From an uncultured Pelosinus sp. (GTDB taxonomy: Bacteria; Bacillota; Negativicutes; UMGS1260), in assembly GCA_900550105.1 (NCBI GenBank), contig URQW01000156.1, positions 1 through 5,086 of the forward strand: a DNA stretch of 5,086 nt, read 5' to 3'. The translations under genes and the position numbers were made by a program. Every line of letters starts with the position of its first letter. Position 1 is the stretch's first letter. Below the pieces are notes generated by a model, which worked only from the letters and a program-made list of their open reading frames with translations, made no database searches and was not told the DNA's origin. Positions 5,045 to 5,086 of the stretch are shown in pieces.

Positions 5045-5086
5045 TCATTATCCCCCGTCCCTTATCGAAATCACCCTTTCAGACCG

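Noticed and set aside
5048..5086. Possible 3' end of an upstream gene, 12 open codons ending in TAA at 5050-5048
   Set aside because: Too short to recognise. Other frames hold stops here too, so the frame of any upstream gene cannot be decided from the window.

Overview
The window reads as a chromosomal piece of a flagellated, low-to-moderate-GC Firmicute (Bacillota). All genes lie on the minus strand, so transcription runs from high to low coordinates. The S2 N-terminus (MSVISMKQLLEAGVHFGHQ) is Firmicutes-like. The order flagellar sigma factor, accessory genes, SwrB-like membrane protein, rpsB, tsf matches the end of the Bacillus fla/che operon (sigD-swrB-rpsB-tsf). A Negativicutes member such as a Sporomusaceae relative is my best guess. 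That guess rests on overall resemblance, not on a search.

Layout in transcription order: (1) a complete FliA/SigD/WhiG-type sigma-28 factor (5044-4289); (2) a 540-aa FapA/DUF342 polymer-like protein with a GTG start (4264-2642); (3) a small Gln-rich protein of unknown function, 113 aa, whose start is fixed by its ribosome binding site (2614-2273); (4) a membrane-anchored coiled-coil protein with a C-terminal helix-turn-helix-like end, resembling SwrB/DUF6115 (2250-1399); (5) a 184-base AT-rich regulatory gap (1398-1215) with candidate promoters and a foldable rpsB leader; (6) rpsB, ribosomal protein S2 (1214-510); (7) a 79-base gap with a perfect 11-bp inverted repeat; (8) the 5' two-thirds or so of tsf, elongation factor Ts, running off the left edge (430-1).

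Genes 1-4 are separated by only 22-27 bases, each with its own Shine-Dalgarno sequence, and look like the tail of one motility operon. The upstream part of that operon is outside the window. rpsB-tsf is a translation operon with vegetative-type promoter elements, but no strong intrinsic terminator separates it from the motility genes, so read-through is plausible. The points most worth a second look are the unknown 113-aa protein with motif-like ends and a disordered middle, the SwrB-like protein with a long linker, the folded rpsB leader, and the rpsB-tsf intergenic hairpin. I see no mobile element, CRISPR array, tRNA or rRNA.
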